Assembly: GCA_002946415.1 (NCBI GenBank)
Contig: NJPS01000048.1
Location: forward strand, 1,426,001 to 1,490,000
DNA length: 64,000 nt
From: Rutstroemia sp. NJR-2017a BVV2
Lineage: Eukaryota > Ascomycota > Leotiomycetes > Helotiales > Rutstroemiaceae
Reading direction: 5' to 3'
The translations under genes were made by a program, and so were the position numbers. Below are positions 46,120 through 59,731 of the stretch, piece by piece (the stretch's first letter is position 1; every line of letters starts with the position of its first letter). The notes below the pieces were generated by a model. That model searched no databases, was not told the DNA's origin, and saw only the letters and a list, made by a program, of their open reading frames with translations.

Positions 46120-46461
46120 TCACTGGATATATGATTCCAATTGATTTTCCGCGGCAAGAGGGTGCTTGAGATACTGGTTGCGAATGATGACAGCTACGGT
46201 ACTCATCAGGAAGAGGCCCAATATGCCTATGGTAATGCCAATTGCCTCAGGAATATGAGACTGTGGAACCTTTTCTGTATGAGGTTGGACGGCAGTACCG
46301 GCTGGAGTGATAGACAAAGTTGTTGTTTTGAGTGAGTCTGTGTGGGACTTTGAAGATAATGAGATAGAAGAATTGGCTAACAATGTTTCGGTGGCCGACG
46401 AGGACAGTGATGATAACGACACTGCTGACCTAAGAGACACTCCCAGAGGATTGGCGCACAC
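46120..46461 (-). pseudogene. Possible orphan exon encoding a Ser/Thr stalk and one membrane helix
   Basis: The frame is open for 113 codons from just after a TAA. It begins with no ATG before the Ser-rich part, so it would have to be a 3' exon (a CTAAG acceptor lies at its edge) or a relic. It encodes a Ser/Thr-rich segment (SLSSLSSSATETLLANSSIS), then a membrane helix (IGITIGILGLFLMSTVAVII), a short basic stretch and a tail. That is the same C-terminal architecture as the Kre9-like and Cys-rich surface proteins in this window. I found no upstream exon with a signal peptide. Confidence 0.3.
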
Positions 46462-47071
46462 TTAGATAGCGAGCTGGACCTGCAGTTTCGAACGAGCAAC
46501 TCCCTCAACTTGTGATTCAAGTGCCAGTATAGTCCTCTAGTCCCAATCCTGCGAACACAAGAAACGTTCCAGACGGGCGCTCACATCTCAAAGAAGTAAG
46601 AGGAAACCAATATTTAGAACTGACTGCTTTTTTCTTTCACTTTTCTACTAGCCAATTGCATAGTAGCTAGCAAATTGAATGCTACGTAGGTACAAAGTTT
46701 CAATCCTAATTCTCACCATCTCCCATCCATATGTAGCCTCTTCAACCTCCACTCAGCACATATCCCACCCTGCCCTATCACTTCTCCTCGCCATTGATGA
46801 TAATGGATGTTGTGATGTAATGTGCAGACCCATGAAGAGAACAACTCCCATCCCAATGCAGTATTATTACGCCGAAGACCATGCTCTTACCATTCATTCC
46901 GTCGGTTATGTAGAGGTGTGTGTGAGGAAAGTCATGAAAGGTCATGAAAGTCATAAAAGGACGACCCGAATCAGGGAAAAGTAATATTGAATGCAGACAT
47001 GCAGTAACCGAATCCCATGAAAAAAAAATTGAAGAAATCGTATAGTGACAAATCCAAACCCATGCTCATTA

Positions 47072-50000
47072 TTATACCTCGAAATGATCCCCATTGAACA
47101 TCCGTTCATCTTCATTCGTAGTCGTTCTTACTATGCCGCTCATTCGATCGGCTCGAGATTTCTCAGGAACATCAAATGGGTCTTCCCAGTCGTTAGGACC
47201 TTTTGTGTCATGGTCCATCTCGTCGTACGATTCCCTTACTCTGTCTCGCATGTTTTCCTCGATTGAACTTTCGTCAACGAACGTGAAGCCTTTGAAGTTG
47301 GCTTGCATGCCTGGCGACAAGGGGGTCGAAGTGGCGATACCCGAGGCCAAAGCAGCTGCACGTGCATTCAGGGAGGATGCACCGTTGAGAGCATTGGTGA
47401 ACTCGGGATCGAAGTTGGAAGTGTCAGTCTCTGACTTCAACTTTGGCTTGAAAGGTGGGGTGATCAGCTTCTTTCCGAGAGCTTCCCAGTCGATATCAGA
47501 GAAGAATGGATGTCTCTTCAGTTCCTCGGCATCATCTGTAGCTCCAAGACGGTGCTTAGGATTTCGGTTAAGCAAGCCTTTGACAAAGTTTCGTCCCTCG
47601 GTTGTCAGAGTATCCCTAGGGAATCGAACCTTGCCGAAAGCGATGTTCTTGTACATTTGCTGGGTATCATCTGCGTAGAATGGACTCCAGCCGCAGCACA
47701 TCTCGAACACCAATACACCCAAGGACCAGAAATCAACCATTTTTGTGTATCCTTGCTCATCCAAGAGAACTTCAGGGGCAAGATACTCGGTAGTACCACA
47801 GAAGGTATTGGTTGTGGCATTCTTGGTGAGATTGGCCTTGGATAGACCGAAATCACAAAGGGCGATGTGACCATTGGCATCTAATAGGATGTTTTCCGGC
47901 TTCAAATCACGGTAAACTATGTCGTGCTTGTGAAGATGTTCGAGAGCCAGGATGAGTTCGGCAATGTAAAACTTCGCTCGTTTCTCGTCAAATCTTCCTT
48001 CCTTTTGCAAGTGCCAGAACAATTCACCTCCTGACATGTAGTCTGTTACCAAGTACAGATCTGTGGGTGTCTGGAAGGAGAATTTTAGTCCAACGATGAA
48101 AGGAGAGTCACCGGTAGCGGTTCGGACGAGGATATTTCTCTCGCCAACAGTGTGTGCAACTTCCTTCTTCTGGACAATAACCTTCTTCTGAAGAACTTTC
48201 ATCGCATAGATTCTCTTGGTGTCCTTCTTTCTGACTTGGTAGACCTGACCAAATGTTCCCTTTCCAATCAGCTTCAAAATTTGGAAATCGTCTGGGCCGT
48301 AATGTCGCTGTTCCGTGCGTTGGAAAGTTATTTCAACGTAGATCTCGCCTGAAACTCCCGTTGTGACATTGTCTCTTCCGGAAAGTTGGAACCAGCCTCT
48401 AACTGGCGCACCGTCATTTTCAACAAGATTTGCTTCCAGATCGACGTGACCCAGGAATTCTTCTGCCTGCTGTGCTCGATCATAAACGGTAACATTCACT
48501 CTCGAATCGGGACCAACAACGTCACTGTATATCAGTTAGCTGGATTATTCAGGTACGATGGTTTGTTTGATGGTGCTTACAAGACAGCGTCCGTGTCCCA
48601 CTTCGGGTTAGTGAACAGCTTTCGGCCCTTGTTCTTGAAATCTCTATATTCTGAAAGACTGGTGTTGCTACTCTGGCGGCTCTTCATAGGAATAGCCATT
48701 GGGCGACCCGAATCGCTTCCAGTTCGAGTGATAGGAATTCCACCCACAGGGCTGTGCGACATATCATCGTTGTCCTCCCCATCATCGCTATGAGGTCCTT
48801 TTGATACGAGCTCGTTTCGTTGGAAAACCACCACAACGTATGGATCTACGCTCTTTTTTAGACCTCTGCCCTCCAATATCTTCACTGTCAGCTTTCCCTT
48901 TGTCGTTCCTACAGATGGGGTAACACCGTCGGACTTGGAAGAATTCGAAGATTCGCCAGTGCTTGATTTGCCATTTTGCTTGGCGTTCTGGTCGGACCCT
49001 GTGCTAGTTGCACTGGTATCAGATTGTGCCGTCTGGATAGATAAAGCGCGTGTAGGTGTAGATGGTGTGCTCTTTTGCGCATCACATGTTAGCTTCCTGA
49101 GTCGATCATAAGAGGGTGACTTGTGAAACTCAGAGTGTGGGGTGCTAGACAAATGCTCGGATGAGGAATCGCTTGGATTTGAGAAATCGCTTGCATGAAC
49201 ATTTGATGGAGTGACGATGCTGGACAAAGGAGTCATAGTCGAGCCTCGTCTTGCATGTGACGGAAATGATTCCGAAATGCAATCTCGATCTAAAGAGGCC
49301 GCTTCCTTTTGCTCATTGCACCCATCTTCGGAATTTTCATCGTTCAACTTCAATTTGTGCAAGGAAGGTGGGTGTGAGACAGGTGGTGTTGGATAAGGAT
49401 GTTGTGCAGGTGATTGAGAAGTCCCCGAAGGCTCATGGAGCTGGAGCAGTGGAGTACTATTCTCTTCCTGAACACCCTTTCCATGTTCATGTGATGAGGT
49501 TGAAGCGGCTTTTAGTGATGCATTATTTGTGTTGGAATTCTGTGGCGGGGAAGGAAAGTGGTCTTCAGCTTCACTCTCCGGTGGATAATTGTTATGTAGC
49601 GAGGGATTTTTAAATGAAGAAAAACCTTCACCAACCTGTCCAAAGAAGCTATGTATTATTCCAGGAGTTCGCTTGTCCGAAGGATCTGGTTGTGGGGTCG
49701 CGAGACCGGAGCGGGGTGTATCGGAATCAATGTGGTCATTTTCATCCTCTCTGCTGTGGACGAAATCAGCAAAAGTAATATTGAAGTATAACCAAAGGTT
49801 GTTGAATGAATGCATCGAGTTATCTTGAACGAGCAAAACTTTCATGGAAGAAACAGAAGTAAATATCAGACGGTCGACGGCTGCTGGCAGTTTTCCTTCA
49901 TTTCTCTAAGGAGAAATACAAAAGAATCATGCAAGCTATGCATAGTAGATAGAAGTTTTTTTTTTCTCCTTGCGACAGTTTTGTTTTTCTTCTTCCTTGC

Positions 50001-50335
50001 TTGTACTTCTTCAAAGATGCAGTTACACCCTGCTTGTACTCCGATTGCCGCTTCGATAAGTAAAAGAGTCCGATTACTGCCGGAGCATGTGCAAATGACA
50101 TCTTGATGGGAAGAACGTGGGAGAGAAGAGACGAAAATTGTCCACATCCTTCTACAAATTTTGGAATTTGTAATAACCGCTCTCTTCACCTTGAAGAGAG
50201 CACCAAATTGATGTGCTCAACGGGATTTTGACGAACAAGCTGAGGGAAAGCGTAACAAGAATTTTGTGCCAGTTCGTACCTTGCCATCATTGCCTGTGTA
50301 GCTTGCTTGAGCAAGTCGTGCTCTGACCCTGCCAT
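47072..50335 (-). CDS. SCH9: Sch9 AGC-family protein kinase with C2 domain, 893 aa, three exons
   Basis: This nutrient-signalling kinase is the fungal S6K/Akt-like effector of TORC1, acting on growth, stress and ageing. Exons are 50335-50280 (56 nt), 49753-48581 and 48524-47072; the first intron is long (526 nt). Exon 1 encodes MAGSEHDLLKQATQAMMA plus two bases that join AGC(Ser)-REDENDH in correct phase. A low-complexity Ser/Pro-rich region (about 20-300) precedes a C2 domain from about 304 (KGKLTVKILEGRGLKKSVDPYVVV; ...VNVTVYDRAQ). The kinase domain is about 490-760: GKGTFGQVY, catalytic Lys519 (YAMKVL), YRDLKPEN (Asp616), DFG (Asp634), and T-loop TFCGTTEYLAPE with PDK1-site Thr650. The tail has the turn-type motif TSTPLSPG and hydrophobic motif FKGFTFVD, the TORC1 target type. 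All regulatory sites are intact. Confidence 0.95.
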
Positions 50336-53300
50336 CGTTTCCTTCAGTCTGCTCCGACTGCCGAGTTATAAGAAAGAGATGTTGTTGTTTTGTCGGAGAA
50401 GTCGAATTCGAAATCGAAATTCGTAGGGATGTCGTTGTACCGGTACCTGAGTGATGTGAAACCGAGATCGACGATGATGTAGAGTCCCGCAGTTCTTCTA
50501 TGACGGGTACTCGCTTTTCGTGATGTACGCAGTATCGAGATTTGATAATTTCTTAGGACCGAAGGAACGATGGAGGAGGAATGAGCCGCAGTCGGAACGG
50601 AAGTCCTCGAATCCTGATATTCGTACGCAGCCTGTGCTATTTTCGAATCGAGGGTCGAAAGGATGAAGAAATTTGCAGACTTTTGAGGAAGAGAATTAAA
50701 GATTTCGAAGTTTCGAGTTTTCGAAATCTCGAGATATGCAGATTTGCAGATTTGCTGAGGGGAAAAGAAGAGATGAGAAGATTATGAGATCGGATCTTGT
50801 CCAGCTACAAGGTCAGGTAGGGTTATCAGTTGTCCAGTCATGCCAGTGCGAGAGCCATAGAAAAAGTTCGAAAATGTACCTAAGGTGCTAAGATCCCCGG
50901 ACGAAGGCGAACTTTCTCGCCTAATTCTATTTCTTCTTGCTTCTTCTTCGCCTTTTAGCTTCTAGTCTGCCCTTCGACGGATGACCGAGCAAGCTGGGAG
51001 CAGGCAGTGACAGTTGCAGACGCAGACGCAGGTGAAGTTGCAGTTCCAGTTGCAGTTGCCAATTGTTTTTCTTCAATGGTCGGTGAAATTCAATCACGAC
51101 AGGGCGAAATTTTGACGGTTTTTTTTTTCAGCTGTTGGCAAATCAATAAAAGGGACTGGGGTTTTGGGTCGGCTTGAATCGTGGAGGCAATTGAATGGGT
51201 GAAATTATTGGTGGTTTGATGGACTGAACTGACTTGAACGGATTGATTGATTGATAGATTGACTTTGACTAAGGCGGATGAGGGTAAGTAATATCGAAAA
51301 TGGACGGGATACAGCTACTAGATATGAAACTCGAGATGATATTTAAAGTGATAACTGAGTGCGTGGGAGGAAACGATGCAAGATTTGTACTATCCAAACG
51401 TATAAACCAACGACCTGGGGAAAAAGCAAGTTTGATAACACCGGGGAGGGAAGGGGAGACGAGGTAGAGGGTGAGGGATTCGGGATTGCTCAGAGCTGTC
51501 GAACAAGATCAAGCAAGGGACCTCGGACTGGTGGTACTGGCATACAAGTACAAGTATGTGCAAGTAGGTGCAAGTGGAGAATGATGATGATGGTAATGAT
51601 GACAACAGGAAGATCTTATAAATACCAGCTGTCAAGAAGGGATGGGATGCCAATACAAGTACTACACGGAACAATTATACAGGTATCCTCTTCTACCAAA
51701 AACAGCAGTCCCATCAATAATCCCAATGATCCCAAGAATCCCAATGCAAAAGTAGAACAATCCCAACTACTCGGGCAACGGATACCGTGTACTGTACATG
51801 AAGTGTGCCTACATATGTATTGTGCCTCTGCTTTTGCTTCCTGACTGCTTGATGCTCCCGCTCTTGCTGCTGCAACTACTCTAGACCGTCGGCACTATCT
51901 CTGATACCCTTCTTCACTGCTACCCAATGTCTTCCTCTTCCTCATGCACAGCGGGGCCGGTGGGTATATCCTCATCCACCTTCTCGATCTCACACAGGAA
52001 GCTTACCATCCTTGGTAAAATGCTATCGGCCACGATTCAACCCCATAACGTCATAATTCAACCGATCCAACGACGTAGTCCTACCTACCATCCCACGATA
52101 CACAGTACACAAATGCACAAACTCTATTTTGGAAGGAGAAGCCATGGAGAGTGGAAAGTGGAGACTAGATCGCATAGAGGTAACGACTCGAATTGGGAGA
52201 CAATTTCTGGTTTGTGGACGGTGAGCTACGCAAAGGTACCAGGTGCTGGCAGCTATGGTTATGGCTCAATAGTATCTACCTAGTGAATAGCGGTACTTGT
52301 ACAAACCCTTTGCCCCGTACTACCCCTTAGTTCCAATCCTTTTGCCATGTGAACCTCACGAACCTCACGAACCTCACCAAGTCTCAAGCTGAAGAAGCCT
52401 CACTCGCCAACAAGTACCAAAACGAGAACAAGAACAAATGACAAGCTATTACAAGCTACATACCGCAGTACCACTTACCAAAACGATGTATTCAGCCCAG
52501 TGGCCTGCCGAGGCTAACCAGCCTGCCTACCTATTGTACTCTTATACGAGCTGCGCTCATCCAACCTCAACGAAATAGAAGACTGCTGACCTAAGACTTG
52601 AGCGACTTCACGATACTTATGGGGTGCGGTATGCCTGATTAAGAGATTGTTTGACAATACTTCGTACATTGCAGCGAGCATGTTCTCCATCCACAGATCT
52701 TGGAATTCCTACTTCTACAAGTAGCATACGAACACCAACTCCGCGCCGTGCGACAACAGGATCGAATGTTTTGTGCATTTGAGGCTTTCAGATATATAGC
52801 TTTTTGGGAGGCTCGGTAATCGGGCTCTCTTCTGGGTTCTACTGAGATTGCAATGAAGGACAAGAACATCTGCCCTACCTACCTACATGATTGCTTCCAT
52901 GGCGCAGTATCTCGCCTCAAGTACCACAAGGCATACAGACACAAGATATTCCACCCATTGACTCGTATCTACCTGTCGTGACCCATCTAAAACAAACATC
53001 CATGCCATGCGAACCACAACGAAGCTCCGACGGGCACGGACAGGCGAAAGTCTGTATCGAGACACACAGCTCTCTCACAGTAGTTGTAGAAGCCTTGCTG
53101 CATGTGTTGTACATCTAAGAAATCATTCCTACCTACCACCGCTGCCCGTTGCAGACCGCAAGATACAGGTTTCATGGACCTGGTGATTCATGGGGAGGAT
53201 AAGGTCCGATTTAAGCCGAAGAGTGCAGGTGAGCATGAAGCATGAGCATGACTGGCCCAGAAATAAGTCGGCCTCATGTCAATAATCCACATACCGAGTA

Positions 53301-53608
53301 TTGGAGAATCCCAGAATCTGTAAATAGAAACGCGAATATGCATCTGGTGATTTGGGTCTCACCGAGGAAACATGCATGCAGTGGCACGAGTGGATAAATG
53401 TATGGAAGTAAAGAAGGGAAAGATTGGTGGGTACACTTCCTATCACGTGAATGAGATGTTTCAAATCGGCTTAGCTTGAGTCCAGTTTAATCTAGACTAG
53501 ATTTGACTAGCAGCGGGTTCAGTTCGCGTCCAGAAGCGCGATATCTCGTTACAATCTTTCAAACCCATCGTGAAGCTACCCCAATTGAGCATCAACTACA
53601 TCTCCAAA
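50336..53608. promoter_or_regulatory. Long divergent intergenic region between SCH9 and RSC7
   Basis: The 3.27 kb contains no supported gene. The SCH9-proximal 503 nt (50336-50838) have no ATG on the SCH9 strand and are pyrimidine-rich on that strand, which looks like a long 5' leader. Further right are short repeats (for example GTTGCAGTTCCAGTTGCAG at about 51.04 kb) and TGATTGATTGAT-type runs. Long promoters with long leaders are common for fungal signalling genes. Confidence 0.5.
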
Positions 53609-55262
53609 ATGGGTAGAAGACCAGGCAGAGCAGCTGCGAAAAATGCTGCTGCGGCATTGAGTAAGTTTCCGATAAAATTACAGTCGCAATCATCCGCAAA
53701 CAACAAAAATCTAATCACAAATCCAACCAAATAGAAAACACCCCCCAAACCTTTGATGACCCCGAAGATGAGATCATAAACGAAGCCCCCGCCTCTGAGG
53801 CCGGCACCCCGGAACCAATGGAAGAAGACGAACCCGCTGAAGAAGAGGAGGAGGAGGAAGAGGGCAACGAAAGCGACGCCAACTCAGCTCCCACCACGCC
53901 CGTTCCCGAGCCCGTTGTGCGCAAACGCCGACTTGGTCGTCCGCCCAAGAATAAACCTCCAGGATGGGATCTAGACGATGGCGGAACGCCCGAGGTCACT
54001 ACGCCGGGTCGTGGCCGCGGGAGAGGTCGCGGTGGGTTTGGACGCGGTGGGGGACGCTGGGCGCGAAGGGGTGGGCCGTCGCATGTTACGCAGCAACCAG
54101 TGGACAAGGAGGGGAATATGATGGATGTAGTAGATGATGAGGTTGTCTTGCCCGAGGATCCGGAGGGCGAGAAGAAGGTTGATAAATTGGGGTATTTGCA
54201 AGATGGGCGGGAGTACAGATGTAGAACCTTCACTGTGCATGGACGGGGAAAGAGATTATACATGTTGTCGACGGAACCAGCGCGTTGTGTAGGATTCAGG
54301 GATTCTTATCTATTTTTCGCGAAACATAAGAGGCTTTATAAGATCATCATTGACGAAGACGAGAAGAAGGATATGATTGATCGGGAATTGATACCGCATT
54401 CCTACAAAGGTCGCGCGATCGGTATCGTCACCGCACGATCTGTCTTCCGCGAATTCGGAGCGCAGATTATCGTGGGTGGGAAACGAATTACCGACGATTA
54501 CGAAGTCGCGAAAGCACGAGAAGAAGGAGTGGAAGAGGGCACATTGGCTGATCCAAATGATGCAATCAAAGAAGGAGAGTCTTACAACAAGAACCAATAT
54601 GTGGCATGGCACGGAGCCAGTTCAGTTTATCATTCTGGACAACCCACTGTACCGACACAAATGGGCAAGGGGATGGATGGAAAGAAGAGAAAAGTTATGA
54701 TTAACGACGTTAATTGGATGTTGGAGCATGCTCGAGAAGCTAGGTTCGTTTCCGCACTCCCCTCTACTACCACAAACGAATACTAACCTTCCTTCTCCCC
54801 AGCCGATTCAACTCTGCCATCGCAGCCGCCCGCCTCCAAACCCGCAACGGCGTCTACGACCCCCACACAAACATAATGCAATACCCGAAATCCATGCAGC
54901 CCACACACGCCCGCTGGGAGCAAATCAACGACAACCTTCCTCCATCCCCCTCATCTGATCCAACTGATCTCCCGCCCGTCAAACCCATCTATTCCCGTAA
55001 CTACAAAATAGTAGACACATATTTCGAGTCCCCGAGCTCGGCGCTATATGGTATCCCGGGTCCCGATGGAGACGGCTATGATATTGGGTTTAATGGGCTG
55101 AGTAGTGTGAGTGAGGACATCAAGAATGAGTTGCCGGAGGAGTGTAGGAGGGCGTTTGAGGAGGCGGTGGAGAGGGAGAGGGCATGGAAGGGGAGGTGGG
55201 GTGGGGAGAGGGAGAGTGGGTGTAGGGGGGTGGTGAGGGTTGATAAGGGGTTTGTTATGTAG
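53609..55262 (+). CDS. RSC7: Chromatin remodelling complex RSC subunit Rsc7/Npl6, 506 aa, three exons
   Basis: This is a nuclear subunit of the RSC (or Swp82 paralogue in SWI/SNF) ATP-dependent nucleosome remodeller. Exons are 53609-53660 (52 nt), 53735-54743 (donor GTTCGT) and 54803-55262. The N-terminus MGRRPGRAAAKNAAAALK is basic and is followed by an acidic run (about 42-62, EEEEEEEEG). An AT-hook-like RKRRLGRPPKNK and an RGG-type box (GRGRGRGRGGFGRGGG) come next. The conserved core, from about 185, contains REYRCRTFTVHGRGKRLYML, GFRDSYLFFAKHKRLYKI, ELIPHSYKGRAIGIVTARS and FGAQIIVGGKRITDDY, diagnostic for the Npl6/Swp82 family. The C-terminal part (NSAIAAARLQTRNGVYDPHTN) is also typical. 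I cannot distinguish Rsc7 from Swp82 without alignment; filamentous fungi usually have one copy. Confidence 0.92.
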
Positions 55263-58090
55263 GTGGCTGAAATTGGGTTGGAGAGGGGTTAGTTGTGAGA
55301 GAGGGAAAAGAGGTGGTGGCACTTAATTTTATGATATGATATTCCCTTCAATGGCTGGCGTTGACTGGTTCTCCAATAAGATGGTGGTATGAAGAATGGA
55401 AAGAAGACACGCGGAAATTAACGCAAATCAATACCGGGGCATAGTGTGTACGACTAGACCAAATCTAATAGAAAGACTTACCGGAGCAAAAAGCAACATT
55501 TCTCGCTTGAGCTTGAAATTCATTGAAGAGTTAGCTATCGGCTGTGGGGTGTGGACCACAATCGGCTTTTTACACTTGTGAGATGATTTCCCATTTGGGA
55601 ACCTGGAGAAGTAGACTCGGGCTGGTTGATTATGGGAGGCGTTCACTGCTTCATCTTCGCTCTAGTGTTGAATAGCACACGGTGAAAGTCTTGCTTGGGC
55701 TCTGCTCACAGTGTCCTATTTCCGAAGCATTCTGCATAATCATACTTCTCCTTTCATCATCCTCCGCGCTGTCCCCCGCGCTCTGTCCACCATACCTCAA
55801 GTGAATATCGATCGGTCTCTTCCTCTCAAAGAATACAGGTAGATGGATATATGGATCCGTCTCATTCACCTCTGCCCCCAGTTTCTTTCTTCCAAAACAA
55901 GGTATAAAAAGACCCGTAGTTCTACACAATGTGTTGACAGCATCAACGGAATTCCGTCGAAGAGTTCAAAGGGGGGGCGGGCTGGATCATCGGACAGACT
56001 TTTCATTACCTTGGGATCATTGGCGGCATCATAGAGTGGGTGAGCTGTACAGGATTTATCCAGGGGAATATAGACAAAAGCGACAACAGTGAGACTGACA
56101 ATGGCGACAGGAAGAAGTAGTGATAGCGAGAAGTTATGAATGGTGGTGAAAATACAGATAATGGCAGCGACTACCCTCATTCATAACAAGATTCATACAT
56201 AGCATCAAAACTGAGAAGTATAAAGATATACAAGAAGCGAAACGGACACGAGAGGCAACACACACCGAGCATTGGGTCGACTCGTTTTGGTTTATGATTG
56301 CACTCCATACAGAGCGCTTACTTCTAGGTCTTATATACGTTCTCCTAGACGCCGATGTGGCTCGTTCGTGGTTAATGCAGGTAATTCACCCGCCCACCAC
56401 ATGATTCACTCACTCACTGCTTTCCTCTCCATCCGACCGCCCCTGCCCCCCTGAAGCTCCTTTCCATTGAAATTAGGAGACAAGCCAGCTACAAATACCA
56501 AGACGGTCGCTCTCTAAGACTGGCATCGCTTTTAGCTTTGGGGGTTGTAAGTGTGAATGCAGGAATTCAAGCGCAGTCCAATGCAAGTCCCTGCGGTCTC
56601 CATACGCCCCAATTTCCCCGTAATATCTGAAGCACAAGGCAGTCAAGTCCAGGCTAGCGTTATCTCCTCTGGTGCAAAACCGTCGCGGTGACTTATCGAC
56701 AGCGAGAATGAACTCTCTGGCAGTGGTAGAGACTTGATCAACGATGACAGAGAAAAAACTTCATAATGACAGTGCGTAAGTGAGTAGGAACGATTTAGAT
56801 TGGAAGTTTGAATCATACTCGTGCTCTATCTACATCTAACGAAAAAGGTTTCTCATGCAGATTATGATACATGCATTGCAGACCTACTGGGTATCTCTAT
56901 CTTTTCATCTCTCTCTGCGTGTGTATTCATGGTTATATCCTACATTGTCAGGAAAGTTGATACTCTGCTGCTACAACACAGCCGTCACGGTGGGTTTATA
57001 TAGCTTTGGATTAGATCCATAGATTAATAGACCCTCGCACTCGAAACAAACTAAGAATCATCCCATCAAAAGATCGACTTTCATACTGGTGAATAAGCAC
57101 CATTCCTATCCCGATCCCTATTCACTTAGCCTATGTTCCCAGACTCGGCGTAAACGGCATCCTAACCCGTGGGATAAAAGGCCCGCTCAAGAGCGGTAGG
57201 TTTACAATTTATCCAAAGAATACCACTTGTGCGGAAGACATGCCATGTCTTCGCACTGCAAGTAGGAGTGTTGCTCAGTTAATATGAGGGGAGGTGACTG
57301 GACGGGTAGCGGTTAGGCTAGAAGAGATGTGTAGATGGAAATGAATATTGTCTCTGATGGTGGTGAAGAGAGAGAATGATGATGAGAAAGCGGGAATGGC
57401 AACAGTTGGAGTTTATATAAGTTGACAGCGGTAGTAGACGCGTGGTTTCTTTGGATGGATTATGATATCTTGAATGCTTTCTGATGGACACAACATATGT
57501 GTATGCACACGACCATGATCTTTGCCTAGATTAACACACCTGCAGTAAATAGTATGCCTTATGAGGATATTATTTCCTAGGGTCATTGAAGTCTGTAGAG
57601 CAATGGGAGATCGAGAATACATATATATACGTGTTGGTAAGCAACTAGCAGAGTGAATAATCGATTCCTCAAACGAAGCAAGAAGGAACATCATCGATTG
57701 ATCGGACAAGGAATGACCCTTCTCTCTTTTTCTCATCCAGACCCACCGCGTCATCTGCTTTTCCCTCGAATGGATGTTCGGAGTGGAAGATATATAAAGT
57801 GCGATATGAACCGTCTGCAAGCTGGCGACTGCATGGGAACGATCTCAATGAACAGGGCCGCAGAAGGGAGAGGAAGAATAAACGTGGGAATTTAAGGGGG
57901 TAGATGGAACAACCAGACGGAGAGGACAGTTAAATGAACGACGAGGAACTCAACCAATGCATTTCGGGGCATATAGCTCAGTATCGACGAAGCTATGGTA
58001 TGCATGATCGTGTATGAATGTCTTCCCAGTACAGGGAGCGTAATCGATAGTAACAAGGAAGGAAAGGAGAGAAAAGACGGGTCATTGCTA

Positions 58091-58120
58091 TTGTTGTTGT
58101 TGTTGTTATTGTTGTTGTTG
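58091..58120. repeat. (TTG)n microsatellite with one interruption
   Basis: About ten TTG-type units over 30 bp with a single TTA interruption. Confidence 0.9.
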
Positions 58121-59703
58121 TGTGACAATAATGTATCATTTCGGCAGCCCAGTTCTCGACGGAGAAATCTCTCATGGATAGCAGACTGTGGTTATACCTA
58201 GTAGAAATAGTCTATCGACCGCAGAAAATCATTGATACTCTCCCAAGCTGCTTGACAGACACAAGTACTGGTTGTATCTCTCGACAATCCTGTGGTTTAT
58301 ATACTCATGGTAGTTATCAAACGTCGACTCGCAGTGGATAGCTAACCAGAGGCGCAGTGAATCTTAAGACAATTTAAAAGGATGTCCAAGATGTATACAC
58401 ATGCAATAATTAAAACAATAATGCCTGGAATATTCGGTGACATGAATGAAGCGGTCTTCTCCGTAATGTGGAAAGGCACCCAGACTTATTGGGTAAGACA
58501 CCACTGACTCTCACCAGCGATTCTTGACCGCTAACTTCTTGCTGTCATTGAATACGTGATGCTGCCATTTTCACTGTCAATGTATTGACCCTTTTCCCTC
58601 ATCAGAGGCGTCTCGTCACCGCCATGATCCTCGACCATTGTCTGCGTCCCAGGGCAGAAATGACCCAAGAACTAGACTCGCCGGGGGCAAGCCATACTAC
58701 AGCGATACCAACACGCAGACAGAAAGTATTCCAAGATCCCGACTTTGAGGACAGATACGGTCAAGCGAAAGCGACTAGCTCTCTCCAATCCAACACAAGT
58801 CCCACTCGTTTTGGTCCTCCACGGCTTCTCGGTCGGAATTCAACAGACACATTCTACGCAGTCGCCGCCTCCACGCTACATATTTTCGTGGCGATGACAC
58901 CAGCCACGACGAGTAGACTGGTGCTTCACCAAGAAATAATCCCGAGACATAAACACAATGAGAGAGGAACTATCCAACCTCATCATTTCACCTCATCCAC
59001 TCACTCATCCAACCACCCACTCTCGCCACAAACATACGACACCACCTCTTGACTCACCCACAGACGCGCAAACCATCTCGTCATGAGCAAGCAGGCAGCG
59101 AAACCAAGTCATCATCCATCATCATCAACATTCCGGCAAAATCAAGACTCTGTTAAAAAAGCCAGTCATACTCCCACTCATCATACTCATATTCATTTCA
59201 TCCGCGACGCCGAAAAAACACCCAATCAAGATCAACCCGCCCCGAGCTGCCTAATCCAAAAAAACCGATCATCCGGTTTACGATCGACAGCACATCGATC
59301 ATGTTACTGTGCGTGATCCCGTACAGTAAGCCGAAATCGTACCCGGCAGCCAGTGAGCGAGTGGCGACACGAAAATGAATGTACAAGTACAATCTGCAGG
59401 ACTGAGCAAATAGGAAGCTGTTCCAGTTGCATATCACATTTTCGTACTGGATCACGTGTGGGAGGAAGATCTGACTGAGTCACTGACTGACTGACTGGCT
59501 TCAGTTTGTCTCGGGTCTTGTTGCTTGTCGATTACTGTACTGTACTGCAATGCTGCTGCTCCCGAAGGCAGAGTCAGCTTCCTTTCTTGTCTCCCCGGAT
59601 TAGGCTGACGGGCTGGCTGACTATGCTTTATTATCTGTCTCCGAGCATATGATTTATGCAAGACAAAACAAACTCATAATCTCTCGTCATCATGCCGTTC
59701 CCC

Positions 59704-59731
59704 AGTCAATCAATGAATCAATCAATCAATC
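59704..59731. repeat. (AATC)n tetranucleotide repeat
   Basis: Imperfect runs of TCAATCAATGAATCAATCAA type over about 28 bp. Confidence 0.85.

Larger units (their letters stand above)
44443..47071. other. Intergenic 2.6 kb with one possible orphan membrane exon
   Basis: It carries the promoter of the Kre9-like gene on its left and the 3' flank of SCH9 on its right. A GGT/AGT-rich run lies at 45248-45294. The only coding-like element is the membrane-helix frame at 46120-46461. Confidence 0.45.

Noticed and set aside
58585..59052. 155-codon plus-strand open frame
   Set aside because: It starts at TTG and is rich in His/Ser/Thr from simple repeats, with no recognised domain.
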